Notes: generated from the sequence alone by a model not told the origin. Positions 34,051-43,658 are shown, numbered from the stretch's first letter. The stretch: 64,000 bases of DNA from Bacillota bacterium (GCA_023397475.1 JAEWUD010000015.1:1-64000); one strand, 5' to 3'. Made by a program: numbers and translations.

Positions 34051-35096
34051 CGGCAATCCTCCCTGTATTGGTATGCGTTTCGGCAAGAGCCCTCGGTCGA
34101 GACCATGCAGGCTCCCGCCGGCCGCGTGGGCGTACAGACGGTTCCGAACAACGGACACTCGACAGGCCGAACTCCGCCGCGCAGTATCTCGGCACAGCGA
34201 CAGCCGGGATTGGCTTCTTTGTCTTCGAGAAGTCCTGTGCTTCCGGCATCCCATGCCAGATACTCATCGCGCAGACCTAAGCCCGAACCGGGCAGACGTC
34301 CCAGTCCTCGCCAGGCCGCGTCGACCGGCGCGAAAAATCGGTCGATCGTTCGCAACGCGCTCTCGTTGCCGTCTCGCGTAACGGCGGAGGGATACAGATT
34401 AAGGACGCGCGGCTTGCCCGCCTCGACCAACCGGACAAGGGAGTACACCGCTCCGATCAGAAGGTCGGGCGTAAAGCCCGCGACACAGACGGGAATCTGA
34501 TGAGCGGCTGAGGGTGCCTCATAAATCCGGCTTCCCGTGATCACGCTGACGTGACCGGGAGCAAGAAGTCCGTCGATCGCAAGGTCCGGGCCCGAGAGCA
34601 CGTATTCGATCGCCTGCGGCATTGTTTTGAGCGAGGTAAGAAATCGGACGTTTTGGATTTTTTCGCGAACAATTCTCTCCATCAGCGTCGCGTAAACTGC
34701 CGCTGTCGTCTCGAAACCGACCGCAGCAAAGACGAAATCCGTCGTCGGGGCCGACTTGGCGAGCGCAAGCATTTGTGACGGAGCATATACGGTTTCGACC
34801 CGTCCGCCCGTCGCCCTGGCATCCGCAAGGCTCACCGAAGACCCCGGCACGCGAAGCATGTCGCCAAAGGTTACGACGCAAGTATTCGGCGTTCGGCACA
34901 GTTCGATCAGTCGGTCGATATACGCGGTGACCGTCACGCAAACGGGGCAGCCGGGCCCGGAAATCAGATGTATGCGGGGCGACAACAACGACGGCAGTCC
35001 GCAGTGTGCGATCTCCGTCGTATGGGTTCCGCAGACCTCCATGAGCGTGATGTCCGGGCCGTCATAGGACCCAAGGTACGCAAGTTGATCCGTCAT
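34047..35096 (-). CDS. hypD: hydrogenase maturation protein HypD
   Basis: The 349-residue iron-sulfur protein assembles the Fe(CN)2CO unit with HypC. Family signatures are present: MEVCGTHT, GPGCPVCVT, and the C-terminal cysteine-rich block with GCRCAEILRGG and PLFGTVCTPTRPAGACMVSTEGSC that binds a [4Fe-4S] cluster. It overlaps hypC upstream and hypE downstream by four bases each. Confidence 0.97.
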   Translation of the reverse strand: MTDQLAYLGSYDGPDITLMEVCGTHTTEIAHCGLPSLLSPRIHLISGPGCPVCVTVTAYIDRLIELCRTPNTCVVTFGDMLRVPGSSVSLADARATGGRVETVYAPSQMLALAKSAPTTDFVFAAVGFETTAAVYATLMERIVREKIQNVRFLTSLKTMPQAIEYVLSGPDLAIDGLLAPGHVSVITGSRIYEAPSAAHQIPVCVAGFTPDLLIGAVYSLVRLVEAGKPRVLNLYPSAVTRDGNESALRTIDRFFAPVDAAWRGLGRLPGSGLGLRDEYLAWDAGSTGLLEDKEANPGCRCAEILRGGVRPVECPLFGTVCTPTRPAGACMVSTEGSCRNAYQYREDCR

Positions 35097-35305
35097 AGGT
35101 TCTCCAACTCTTCATAGAGATCCCGGAGAATTTCCGCCTCATCTTCGTGCAATACCTGCAGTATGCAGCCGGCGTGGACAAGTACGGAATCGCCCGGGGA
35201 GACGCGGACGAGGCCGGCCTCCGCCTCGACGCGATTGCCCGAGAAATCGACGATTGCTTTTGAACCTTCTACGGACAGTACTTTGCCCGGATATGCCACA
35301 CACAT
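35093..35305 (-). CDS. hypC: hydrogenase maturation chaperone HypC
   Basis: This 70-residue chaperone begins MCVAYPGKV; the Cys after the initiator Met carries the iron unit between HypD and the hydrogenase large subunit, here presumably EchE. The start at ATG 35305 is fixed by this motif. It lies 4 bases after hypF and overlaps hypD. Confidence 0.95.
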   Translation of the reverse strand: MCVAYPGKVLSVEGSKAIVDFSGNRVEAEAGLVRVSPGDSVLVHAGCILQVLHEDEAEILRDLYEELENL

Positions 35306-35309
35306 TTTG

Positions 35310-37736
35310 TCAAACCCCTTTCGCGAGGTGCGAAGCGATGTACGCCTGTCCAAGAGCCAGACCGCCGTCGTTGCACGGCACCGCCTCGTTCATATATACG
35401 GTAAAATTCTGTTTCTCCAGCGCGGCGACAGTCAATTCCGTAAGTAACACGTTCGCGAAAACACCGCCGGACAGCGCGACCCGTGATTCGTCATACTTTC
35501 CGCGGATCTTGTCACACTCGAGCGCGATGGTCTCCGCAATCGCCGCGTGAAAAGCCAAGGCCAGCGCCCTTCGGTCGATCCCCGCCAGATATGCATAGCG
35601 AATATCTCGCACGATGGCGGCGGCATCCGGCATCCCCTCGTCCTTGTCGCGCGCCTTGGCGAAATGCAGAGAAAACGGCGCAACTTCGCAGGCAACGGCT
35701 TCCGCCGCGGCATTCTCAAGAAGAATCGCGGCTTCCCCCTCAAAGGTGCTGCGCTCGCAGATCTCGAGCACCGCGCTGATCGCGTCGAAAAGTCGCCCCA
35801 TACTCGAGGTCTTGAACGTCAGGGTCTTGTTGCGAAGCGCTGCCCGTAGCAGATCCGAGTCCTCATGGCGCATATCCTCTCCGGTCGCCGCAAGATAACA
35901 ATAGGCAATGGTATCCGGTCGTCGCAGAATATCGTCGCCTGCGACGATACGGACGTTCGACAGATAGGCTTCCCTCGTGAAAAGCACGCCGTCGGCATGA
36001 AAAAACTCCCCGCCCCAGACATTGGCGTCGGTGCCGTAACCGGTACCGTCAAAGGCGACGCCGATGCAAGAGGACAGATTGTGCTCCGCCATGACCGAGG
36101 CGATATGCGCATGATGATGTTGGACGCCGATCACCGGAATTGCGGGCGTCTCGACGGACAGTTCTTCAGCCGTTGCGGCGGCATCCGTATTCTCCGCGGC
36201 GACCGTTGTCGGCAGGATATCGTCCGATATAACTTCATCCGTCATGCTATCGTCAGCGGCGGACTCTTCCGGCAAATCTACTCCGCCTTCCACCTCCGGC
36301 TCACGAATCGGCTCGCCCGAACTTCCGGTAAGTCTCGCGAGAAGTTCTCCGGCAAAATAATCCGGGTGCAGGTCCTTCGCCAGAATTGCAGGTTTGACCC
36401 CCAAAAGGCGTGACATCCGCTCATACTCCCGCGCGTAATTCGTCTGCGACGCCAGACTCTCCAGGTCGCCGAAGGATGTGCTCGGATAACAGAACTCGCC
36501 GGAAGCAAAGCAGAACGAGGATTTGAGGTCTCCTCCGGCGGCAAATACCGCGACCGGAAGCTCTTTGTGTAAATAGACCGGCGTGGGGACATAACCCCGA
36601 CTGCGCCGCAGGATTTGGACGCGTCCGCAGGTCACGCGGACGACAGAGTCATCCAGCGGAACATCGATCGCGCGATTGTGGGTCAGTACGGCGGCATAGG
36701 AGTCTTCCGACGGTGCCGGAATATCTTCGTCGCGATAGAGAATCGGGTCGTCCGACAAATTGTGGCTCGTAACAACCAGGGGGCCGACATCCGACGTCAA
36801 CATTTGATGGAGACCCGTCGAGGGCAGGAAGGCGCCGAGGAAACGGCTGTCCGCGACGACGCTTTTCGAGAAGGCGTGTCGGCGGGGGCGAAGAATTACA
36901 ATGGGGCGCATCGGAGATTCGAGAAGTTCGCTCTCTTTATCCGAGACCTCACAAATCTCGCGGATTTCTTCGATCGCGGAGAACATAACGGCGAAAGGCT
37001 TCCGGTCGCGTCGTTTCAGACTTCGGAGCGCATCGACGGTCTCGGGTCGATCCGCCCGGCAGACCAGCTGGTATCCCCCGATTCCTTTGACCGACAGTAT
37101 CCGGCCGTCTGCCAGATACCGCACCGCCTCGTCATAGGCCCCACGGTCCGCCAGCCGGTCGCCGATGGTGATCAGGGAGAGGCGCGGTCCGCAATCGTGA
37201 CAGGAAATGGTTTGCGCGTGACAGCGCCGACCTTCTTCCGTGTATTCTTTTCGACATGACGGGCACATATCGAACACAGACATCGCGATATTCTCCCGGT
37301 CATACGGAATTTCGCGAAAAATACTGTATCGGGGACCGCAACTCGCGCAACTGATGAAGGGGTACTCGTAGCGCCGGTCCTCCGCGGACGTAAGCTCCGC
37401 GGCGCATTGCTCACAGATCGCGATATCCGCCGGCAGAATCGGCAGGAAAAGCGAGCTCTCCGAGCTCGGTGCGATCGAGAAGCCCTTCGGAAGAGCGAGA
37501 TTATCCTCTCGCACCCGGACGCGAATATCGTGAATATGGGCGCCCGGCGGGCTCATCGTCTTGAGTGTCTCAAGGAATGCAAGGAGATCCGGTTCATCTC
37601 CGGACGCGAAAATATGAACAAATCCGCCCCGGTTGCGGACAAGTCCTTCGAGTCCGATCTTCTCGGCCTGCGTGCGGACGAACGGCCGGTAGCCGACGCC
37701 CTGCACCATGCCCAGTACGATGATTTCGAGCTTCAT
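35310..37736 (-). CDS. hypF: carbamoyltransferase HypF
   Basis: HypF makes the carbamoyl group used for the cyanide ligands. The 808-residue protein shows the acylphosphatase domain (VQGVGYRPFV, 1-90), two zinc fingers from four CxxC pairs (CEQC, CASC, CPSC, CHDC), a YrdC-like domain and a Kae1-like carbamoyltransferase domain with QHHHAHIAS and LSGGVFANVLL. Between the YrdC-like and Kae1-like parts is an acidic insertion of about 60 residues, rich in Glu, Asp and Thr, not usual in HypF. It overlaps the hypA stop (ATGA) and lacks a strong ribosome site of its own. Confidence 0.96.
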   Translation of the reverse strand: MKLEIIVLGMVQGVGYRPFVRTQAEKIGLEGLVRNRGGFVHIFASGDEPDLLAFLETLKTMSPPGAHIHDIRVRVREDNLALPKGFSIAPSSESSLFLPILPADIAICEQCAAELTSAEDRRYEYPFISCASCGPRYSIFREIPYDRENIAMSVFDMCPSCRKEYTEEGRRCHAQTISCHDCGPRLSLITIGDRLADRGAYDEAVRYLADGRILSVKGIGGYQLVCRADRPETVDALRSLKRRDRKPFAVMFSAIEEIREICEVSDKESELLESPMRPIVILRPRRHAFSKSVVADSRFLGAFLPSTGLHQMLTSDVGPLVVTSHNLSDDPILYRDEDIPAPSEDSYAAVLTHNRAIDVPLDDSVVRVTCGRVQILRRSRGYVPTPVYLHKELPVAVFAAGGDLKSSFCFASGEFCYPSTSFGDLESLASQTNYAREYERMSRLLGVKPAILAKDLHPDYFAGELLARLTGSSGEPIREPEVEGGVDLPEESAADDSMTDEVISDDILPTTVAAENTDAAATAEELSVETPAIPVIGVQHHHAHIASVMAEHNLSSCIGVAFDGTGYGTDANVWGGEFFHADGVLFTREAYLSNVRIVAGDDILRRPDTIAYCYLAATGEDMRHEDSDLLRAALRNKTLTFKTSSMGRLFDAISAVLEICERSTFEGEAAILLENAAAEAVACEVAPFSLHFAKARDKDEGMPDAAAIVRDIRYAYLAGIDRRALALAFHAAIAETIALECDKIRGKYDESRVALSGGVFANVLLTELTVAALEKQNFTVYMNEAVPCNDGGLALGQAYIASHLAKGV

Positions 37737-38074
37737 TCCATTTCTACGCCGGTGATCTCCACTTCCGTACCGGCCTTGGACGGACGGCCTTCTGTTTTAC
37801 AGGAAGGACAATTGTACTGCAGCAGAACGCGCGGGAAAATCGTCCCGCACGAGGGGCACTCAAGCATGGCACGGCTGGTATTCAGAACGACTTCGGCGTC
37901 GGCACACGGTGTGTCTTCGGCGAGTTCGCGAAAAAACATCAGGATCGTATCGGCGGAGTAACCGGAACTCTCGCCGACGGTTAAGTAAATCTTGGTGACA
38001 CGCGTTTTCCCCTCTTCTTTGAGGCGGTCCAGCGCGTAGGTAAGCATATCGGTGGCTTTGTGATGATCGTGCAT
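37733..38074 (-). CDS. hypA: hydrogenase nickel-insertion protein HypA-like
   Basis: The 113-residue nickel/zinc protein has an N-terminal MHDHH where the family nickel site is M-H-(E/D), and a zinc site from two CxxC pairs (CPSCGTIF ... CPSC). Between them lies the usual alpha-beta domain. The sequence is divergent but length and motifs fit. No hypB (nickel GTPase) is present in the window. ATG 38074 follows AAGGAG. Confidence 0.88.
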   Translation of the reverse strand: MHDHHKATDMLTYALDRLKEEGKTRVTKIYLTVGESSGYSADTILMFFRELAEDTPCADAEVVLNTSRAMLECPSCGTIFPRVLLQYNCPSCKTEGRPSKAGTEVEITGVEME

Positions 38075-38123
38075 AAGATTCTCCTTCTTGTGAAACAATG
38101 CCTGTAAGGCGCGTTGCGGACGT

Positions 38124-38549
38124 TTATTTCGATTCGCTTCCGTCCGTCGGTGCGTCACTTGGGGTTTGGACGGGTTGAGGCGCTTGCGTGACTGTGGGTG
38201 CGGGTTTGACCGGGACCGGAGTACCGGTGAAGAGATCGACGCGTTTCTCGGCGCCGGGGTCGGTATACGCGTTCTGCATGACAAGGCATTTCTTGGGACA
38301 GACCTCGACGCAGGCGCCGCACTGGATACAGCCAAAGCGACGGATGGACCATGTGGCGGCGGAGCGGTCGACCTCGATCGCCGAGGTCGGGCACTTCTTC
38401 GAACAGAGTCCGCAGAAGATGCAGGTGTTAATGTCGATGCCGATCGATCCGCGGGTGCGCACAGGGTATTCGCGCGGCACCGCGGGATAATTTCGCGTCG
38501 CCGGCTTGCGGAAGAGATTGCGCAATGCGGTCTTGGTAAAATTGATCAT
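38124..38549 (-). CDS. echF: Ech hydrogenase subunit F, 2[4Fe-4S] ferredoxin-like
   Basis: The 141-residue electron-transfer subunit has two complete four-cysteine motifs, CIFCGLCSKKCP and CIQCGACVEVCP, that wire ferredoxin to EchC. The last 45 residues form a Pro/Thr/Val-rich tail absent from standard EchF proteins. ATG 38549 is preferred over an upstream in-frame codon because it follows GAGAGG and starts 8 bases after the echE stop. Confidence 0.93.
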   Translation of the reverse strand: MINFTKTALRNLFRKPATRNYPAVPREYPVRTRGSIGIDINTCIFCGLCSKKCPTSAIEVDRSAATWSIRRFGCIQCGACVEVCPKKCLVMQNAYTDPGAEKRVDLFTGTPVPVKPAPTVTQAPQPVQTPSDAPTDGSESK

Positions 38550-38557
38550 ATCCGTTC

Positions 38558-39637
38558 TTACCTCTCTGTGCAACTGATACAGGGGTCAATCGTAAGAATC
38601 AGGATCGGAACATCGGCGAGTTGACAGCCCTTGAGGACTTCGACCAGGCCGGAAAGATTCGCGAAGGTAGGCGTGCGGACACGCATGCGGTCAAGATTCT
38701 TCGTCCCGTTGGCCTTCACATAATAGAGAGCCTCGCCGCGCGGCTGTTCGACGCGCATGAAGTGTTCGCCGTTCGGGAAGCCCTTGACCGGAACCGCGAC
38801 TTCACCGCCGGGAATTCGGGATGCCGCCTGGCGGATCAGATCGAAGGATTGGAAGATCTCTCGGATTCGAACATCGGTTCGCGCATAGGAATCTCCGACG
38901 TCACTTGTAATCGGGGCAAATTCGAGATCCGGATAGGCGCCGTAACCGTGTGTCCGCGTGTCGAGGGCGATGCCCGAGGCGCGCATGAACGGTCCGACCG
39001 CGCCGAGATCATGCGCCTGTTGCTTCGTAAGAACGCCGACGCCCTCGAGACGGGAACGCACGGCATAGTCCGTGAGGAAGGTTTTGGATATCTCGCGGAC
39101 TTCCTTCTCCATATCGGCGAAAAGCCCGAGGAAAACCTTGATCATATCGTCGTCCATGTCTTTGCGCTGTCCGCCGATCTTATTGACGGAGAAGATGACG
39201 CGTCCGCCGGTTGATGTCTCGAACATGTCGAGGATCTTTTCGCGAATCCGCCAGGACTCCATAAAAAGACTCTCAAAGCCGAACGCGTCGGCCAGAAGAC
39301 CGAGCCACATCAGGTGACTGTGAATGCGGCTCATCTCCGCCCAGATCGTCCGGAGATATCGTGCGCGATCCGGTATCGTAAGGCCCATGATGCGCTCGAC
39401 GGCCTCACAATAGCCCATGCCGTGCATGAAGCTGCAAATGCCGCAGATGCGCTCGGCAACGTAGACATACTCGTTGAAATCCTTCTTTTCGACGAGCTTC
39501 TCGAGACCTCTGTGGACGAATCCGATCGAAGGAATCGCCTCGACGACAAGTTCGTCTTCAAGAACGAGATCGAGGTGGATCGGCTCGGGGAGAACCGGAT
39601 GCTGAGGCCCGAAAGGGATGATGCTTCGTGTGGACAT
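38558..39637 (-). CDS. echE: Ech hydrogenase large subunit (NiFe site)
   Basis: The 359-residue subunit holds the catalytic NiFe centre. Ligand motifs are RICGICSFMH near residue 65 and DPCISCTER at the very C-terminus. The chain stops three residues after the last Cys, with no C-terminal extension for a maturation protease, as known for EchE and CooH of group 4 hydrogenases. It is homologous to NuoD of complex I. ATG 39637 follows AAGGAGG. Confidence 0.97.
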   Translation of the reverse strand: MSTRSIIPFGPQHPVLPEPIHLDLVLEDELVVEAIPSIGFVHRGLEKLVEKKDFNEYVYVAERICGICSFMHGMGYCEAVERIMGLTIPDRARYLRTIWAEMSRIHSHLMWLGLLADAFGFESLFMESWRIREKILDMFETSTGGRVIFSVNKIGGQRKDMDDDMIKVFLGLFADMEKEVREISKTFLTDYAVRSRLEGVGVLTKQQAHDLGAVGPFMRASGIALDTRTHGYGAYPDLEFAPITSDVGDSYARTDVRIREIFQSFDLIRQAASRIPGGEVAVPVKGFPNGEHFMRVEQPRGEALYYVKANGTKNLDRMRVRTPTFANLSGLVEVLKGCQLADVPILILTIDPCISCTER

Positions 39638-39648
39638 AACAGGCCTCC

Positions 39649-39987
39649 TTAGGACTTCTTGAAGGGCGTCGCCGTCTTGAGGCGGTACAGGTTGCCTTCA
39701 TAGTCGAGTTGAATCATGCGAATGTGCACGCCGAAGAGATCGCGGATCTCATTCTCGTAGAAAGAGGCCGGCGCGAAAATATCGCTGATGCTGCAGATCT
39801 CCTCTTCCGGTGCGACGGTAAAACGCAGGGTGGTCATATCTTCGCCGTGAGCGAAGGAATAGCTGAGCTCGTAGGCTTCCGGCATAGAGACGGCGCAGAG
39901 CTGCACGATACGATGACCCATTGCTTTGAGCTCGAGTGCCTTCTCCATGAGATCTTTAGGTTCGATAAGCACGATTTGATCGTTCAT
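39649..39987 (-). CDS. echD: Ech hydrogenase subunit D (NuoC-like)
   Basis: The 112-residue homologue of the 30-kDa NuoC subunit keeps the ending FYENEIRDLFGVHI followed by a short basic tail. It joins the hydrophilic arm of the complex. Start ATG overlaps the echC stop by four bases; echE begins 11 bases after its stop. Confidence 0.92.
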   Translation of the reverse strand: MNDQIVLIEPKDLMEKALELKAMGHRIVQLCAVSMPEAYELSYSFAHGEDMTTLRFTVAPEEEICSISDIFAPASFYENEIRDLFGVHIRMIQLDYEGNLYRLKTATPFKKS

Positions 39988-40427
39988 TTGCCGCTCTCTT
40001 TCTTCTTGTGCTCGTTGCGCTTCTCCTGAAGGAGAGCGACGGCTTTGACGACGCCGTCAATGATCGCTTCGGGACGCGCGGCGCAACCGGGAACATAGAT
40101 ATCGACGGGCAGAACCGTATCGATGCCGCCCTTAATATTGTAGCACTCCTTGAAAATCCCTCCGTCGCAGGCACAGATGCCGACGGCGACGACGACCTTG
40201 GGTTTGGGCATCTGGGAGTAGATCTGGCGGACGACACTCTCGCACTGATCGTTGATGCCGCCGGTGATGAGGAGAATATCCGCGTGCTTGGGATTTCCGG
40301 TATTAATAACGCCGAAGCGCTCGACGTCGTAGACGGGAGTCAGACACGCCAGCACCTCGATGTCGCAGCCGTTACAACTCGCGGCGTCATAGTGAAGGAG
40401 CCAGGGGGAGCGGGTAAGACTTTTCAT
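39984..40427 (-). CDS. echC: Ech hydrogenase small subunit (NuoB-like)
   Basis: The 147-residue subunit carries the proximal [4Fe-4S] cluster, with ASCNGCDIE (C18, C21), a Cys in VGICACDGG and PGCAARPEAI, as in NuoB and group 4 hydrogenase small subunits. ATG 40427 follows AAAGGAGG. A Lys/Glu-rich C-terminus ends in the overlap with echD. Confidence 0.95.
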   Translation of the reverse strand: MKSLTRSPWLLHYDAASCNGCDIEVLACLTPVYDVERFGVINTGNPKHADILLITGGINDQCESVVRQIYSQMPKPKVVVAVGICACDGGIFKECYNIKGGIDTVLPVDIYVPGCAARPEAIIDGVVKAVALLQEKRNEHKKKESGK

Positions 40428-40457
40428 GCGGGAGGCCTCCTTTCTTTTCGCGCTGGA

Positions 40458-41321
40458 TTACTTGATGGCCGCGAGGACGACAAGGTTCAGGACGCCCGTC
40501 GCGAGCGTCACGACCCAGGTGACCTTGAGCATCAGCTGCCACTTGATACGCGGGAAGATATTGTCCGCGAGAATTTCGAGAAAATACACGATCTCCACGA
40601 CGGCGATCGCGATCAGAATACTCCACCACGGGCGGTGCACGAAGAACAACGCGACGACACCCATGAGAAATACGTTCTCATACCAGTGGGAGATCTCCAC
40701 GAAGCCGAGAATATTGCCGGATATCTCCGTCGTCAAGCCCTTGCACATCTCTTGATGCGCGTGGTGCGATGTACTTAGATCAAACGGAGACTTCCTGAGT
40801 TTGATCGCGAGGATGAAGAGAAATCCGATGAAGACGCCGGGAAGCTTCCAGATCGCCGGAGAGTCCGCCGCGATGATTTCAGCGACGGAGAAGGTTCCGG
40901 TGCTCATGTAGAAACCGATCGCGACGATCAGGACCATCGGCTCATACGCCATCATCTGAAGAAGCTCGCGTTGCGCGCCCATGTTGCTGTAAGGCGAATT
41001 GGCTGAACACGCCGACATCATGAAGAAGATCGCGGCGAGGGTCAGCGCGAAGAATACCAGAAGGATGTCGCCGCCGGAGAAGAAAAGACAACCGGTGAAG
41101 ACAATGAAGACAAGAAAGCCGTAGACGAGGAAATCCTGAACGTTGTTGACGAGAACCACCTGTTTGGCCAGGAGTTTTCGGACGTCATAGAAGGGCTGCA
41201 GAAGAGGCGGGCCCTTGCGACCTTGAAGACGAGCGGTAACAATCCGATCGAGACCGGACAGGAGTCCGCCGATGATCGGCGCGAATACGAGATAGAGGAT
41301 GATTGCGATCGCCGTCTGCAT
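40458..41321 (-). CDS. echB: Ech hydrogenase membrane subunit B (NuoH-like)
   Basis: The 287-residue membrane protein with about eight helices joins the hydrogenase arm to the ion pump. The cytoplasmic loop LQGRKGPPLLQPFYDVRKLL and the SPFDLSTSHHAHQEM segment match the conserved loops of NuoH/HycD/EchB that contact the small subunit. ATG 41321 follows GGAGGT and nearly touches the echA stop (1 base). Confidence 0.95.
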   Translation of the reverse strand: MQTAIAIILYLVFAPIIGGLLSGLDRIVTARLQGRKGPPLLQPFYDVRKLLAKQVVLVNNVQDFLVYGFLVFIVFTGCLFFSGGDILLVFFALTLAAIFFMMSACSANSPYSNMGAQRELLQMMAYEPMVLIVAIGFYMSTGTFSVAEIIAADSPAIWKLPGVFIGFLFILAIKLRKSPFDLSTSHHAHQEMCKGLTTEISGNILGFVEISHWYENVFLMGVVALFFVHRPWWSILIAIAVVEIVYFLEILADNIFPRIKWQLMLKVTWVVTLATGVLNLVVLAAIK

Positions 41322-41322
41322 A

Positions 41323-43245
41323 TTACAACACACCTCCGATCGCAAAAACCGATACGACCAGAAGGATGCCGGTGGCAATCGCGACAGACGGACGCCACAG
41401 CTTCTTTTCGCCGAAGAATTCTTCCATGTACCAGTTCGACAGGTAGATCTCTTTGTCGCGTCCGAGAGAATCCGTGAAATGACGGTCATCTCCCACATTG
41501 CCGCCGCCCATATAGGACATGACAATCTTTTTCTTCTTATTAAAGGTTAGGAATCGCACGCCGATCGGAAGGATCACAATAGCGACCAACATCATCAACA
41601 TGATATTCAGGTTGCCGGCACTGATAATTGCCGGGATCTCGTTGTGGAACATCTCCGCGAGGAAGGGCTCGACGGCATAGGTCGATAACAGAGGAAACAT
41701 CAGGCAGAGCGCGATCATCAGAAAGGCCTGAACGATCATCGACAGCCATTGTGTCTTGCCGACCTGAGAGTGCCGCCGGGAAGAATTATGAATCACAGCC
41801 ATCAACTTGCCGAGCCATTTGGTCCAATAGAAGAGCGTCGTCGCACTGCCGAAGATAACGAAGACGACGAGAAGAAGGCTATCCGTATCGACAAAAGCCT
41901 TGAGGGCGGCCCACTTCGAGATCAGCATGCCGAACGGAGCGAGGAACATTCCCGCGATGCCCGTAATCATAATGAAGGCAAGAAACGGCAGCTTGACGAT
42001 CAGTCCGTGCATGTCCTCGATATTTCGGCTGCCGAGCGAATTCTCAACCGCTCCGACCGACAGGAACATCAGGGACTTCGAGATCGCGTGGAAGAGCATG
42101 AGCAGAATTCCGGCCCAGACCGCCTCATGACGACCGACACCGGCGCACGCGACGATGAGACCGAGATTGGAGATTGTGGAATACGCGAGAACCTTCTTGG
42201 CGTCGCTCTGTGAGATCGCAAGCGCGGATGCCGCGAGGAACGTGAATCCTCCGATGGAGGTCACCAGGACGCCGGCAAGATTCCCGTCAAATAACGGAGA
42301 CAATCGAATCAACAGGTAGACACCGGCCTTGACCATCGTCGCCGAGTGCAACAGAGCGGATGTCGGCGTCGGGGCAACCATCGCGCCGAGGAGCCATCCC
42401 GAGAACGGTAACTGCGCACTCTTGGTCATCGCCGCGACCGCGAGAAGAACCAGCGGAATCATCACGACCTCGCCGGACATTCCCGCGGTCAGAAGGCTGT
42501 GAAGATCGGAGACGCCGAGTTGCAACGCGCAGAACACGATCGCAATCGCGAAACACAAACCGCCCAGAAGATTCATCCACAGCGCGCGAAAAGCATTCGC
42601 CAGCGCGGTTTCCGTCTGCGTGTACCCAATAAGCAGGAAAGAACAGAGACTCGTGATCTCCCAGAAGAAATACATCCACGTCAGGCTGTTCGAGAAAACA
42701 AGTCCGAACATCGCTCCCATGAAGATGAAAAGCAACGCAAAGAAGAATCCCGAACGGTCTTTGACCTCCGGATGATGTTGATGATATTCCTTCATATAGC
42801 CGACCGCGTAGAGAAGAATCAGCGAACCGACAATGCCGACCATCAAGACCGTCATGATCGTCAACTTATCCGAATACAGGTGTGCGGGTTCGGCGAGCGT
42901 CTCGCCGGCGCCCGAGAAAAGCTCGAGCCAAACCATAAGCCCCGTCTGTCCGACAGTAAGAAGTCCCACAAGAGGCTTTCTGTACTTAATCGCGAAAAAC
43001 AAAACCAGCGATGCCAATACGATCTCGGCCCCCAAAATGGCCAGATCCACTTCGTGGGTCGACGAAAGAAAGCTCTTCGCCCCATCATTCAATATGCCCC
43101 GGAAGGCATAAAGAAGTGCCGCCGCAATCATCATCGCGCAGCACGTAACAACGAACAATCTTCTCGGCAATCCCTGTTTTCGAATCAGCGCTGAACCCAG
43201 AGCTGCAACGAACGGAAAGCCGATCAGAAACAATATAATTTCCAT
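41323..43245 (-). CDS. echA: Ech hydrogenase membrane subunit A (NuoL-like ion pump)
   Basis: The 640-residue protein has about 15 transmembrane helices and belongs to the Mrp/NuoL antiporter family that moves H+ or Na+. Typical blocks include FFWEITSLCSFLLIGY, KSAQLPFSGWLLGAMVAPTPTSALLHSATMVKAG and AYSTISNLGLI, with the key Lys and Glu residues in transmembrane context. ATG 43245 is preferred; an upstream TTG is too close to the AAGGA site. First gene of the ech-hyp operon. Confidence 0.95.
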   Translation of the reverse strand: MEIILFLIGFPFVAALGSALIRKQGLPRRLFVVTCCAMMIAAALLYAFRGILNDGAKSFLSSTHEVDLAILGAEIVLASLVLFFAIKYRKPLVGLLTVGQTGLMVWLELFSGAGETLAEPAHLYSDKLTIMTVLMVGIVGSLILLYAVGYMKEYHQHHPEVKDRSGFFFALLFIFMGAMFGLVFSNSLTWMYFFWEITSLCSFLLIGYTQTETALANAFRALWMNLLGGLCFAIAIVFCALQLGVSDLHSLLTAGMSGEVVMIPLVLLAVAAMTKSAQLPFSGWLLGAMVAPTPTSALLHSATMVKAGVYLLIRLSPLFDGNLAGVLVTSIGGFTFLAASALAISQSDAKKVLAYSTISNLGLIVACAGVGRHEAVWAGILLMLFHAISKSLMFLSVGAVENSLGSRNIEDMHGLIVKLPFLAFIMITGIAGMFLAPFGMLISKWAALKAFVDTDSLLLVVFVIFGSATTLFYWTKWLGKLMAVIHNSSRRHSQVGKTQWLSMIVQAFLMIALCLMFPLLSTYAVEPFLAEMFHNEIPAIISAGNLNIMLMMLVAIVILPIGVRFLTFNKKKKIVMSYMGGGNVGDDRHFTDSLGRDKEIYLSNWYMEEFFGEKKLWRPSVAIATGILLVVSVFAIGGVL

Positions 43246-43282
43246 GGCTGTAACCAAGTCCTTAAAGAATGCAACGCGTTGT

Positions 43283-43311
43283 ATGCTACTCCTCTAAATT
43301 TTGATTGTCAA
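43283..43311 (-). promoter_or_regulatory. ech-hyp operon promoter
   Basis: Minus-strand TTGACA (43311-43306) is a perfect -35, followed after 17 bases by TAGCAT (43288-43283). Transcription would begin near 43276, 31 bases before the echA start, and could cover all eleven genes down to hypE. Confidence 0.75.
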
Positions 43312-43329
43312 TATAATTCCGTCGGATGT

Positions 43330-43350
43330 CAAAAATGATTTTCATTTTTG
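43330..43350. promoter_or_regulatory. perfect dyad upstream of the ech promoter
   Basis: CAAAAATGA and TCATTTTTG are exact complements around TTT, 18 bases upstream of the -35. The A/T-rich ATGATTTTCAT core resembles sites of the Fur superfamily, which would suit metal control of a NiFe enzyme, but no regulator gene is nearby. Confidence 0.5.
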
Positions 43351-43658
43351 GTTATATTCATAGAATATCGCAAAAATCAGTAGCGTGCCGTAGCGATTTT
43401 TCCTGTCGACGCTGGCTTCATGCAGAAGCTTGCTATCACGCACCGGGTCATCGGAGCCAACGGAGAACGAACTTGAACAAACGAGAAACGATGACAAGCT
43501 GAGGGTTTCGACGGTAATAAGAATTCATTAAGAGAGAATATCGCCAAAACCTGTTTTTGTCACCAAGCGGTATTCCGGCACCTTCAGATCGCTCGTTATT
43601 GTAAAGTTCCGTCTACCCCAGAAAACGCCGGACTGTATTCTCACGCAGATCTCGTTTG
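43351..43658. other. intergenic sequence without recognised features
   Basis: About 300 bases between the ech regulatory region and the palindrome array. No open frame with a ribosome site, no hairpin with a T run and no repeat beyond short dyads was seen. Confidence 0.5.
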
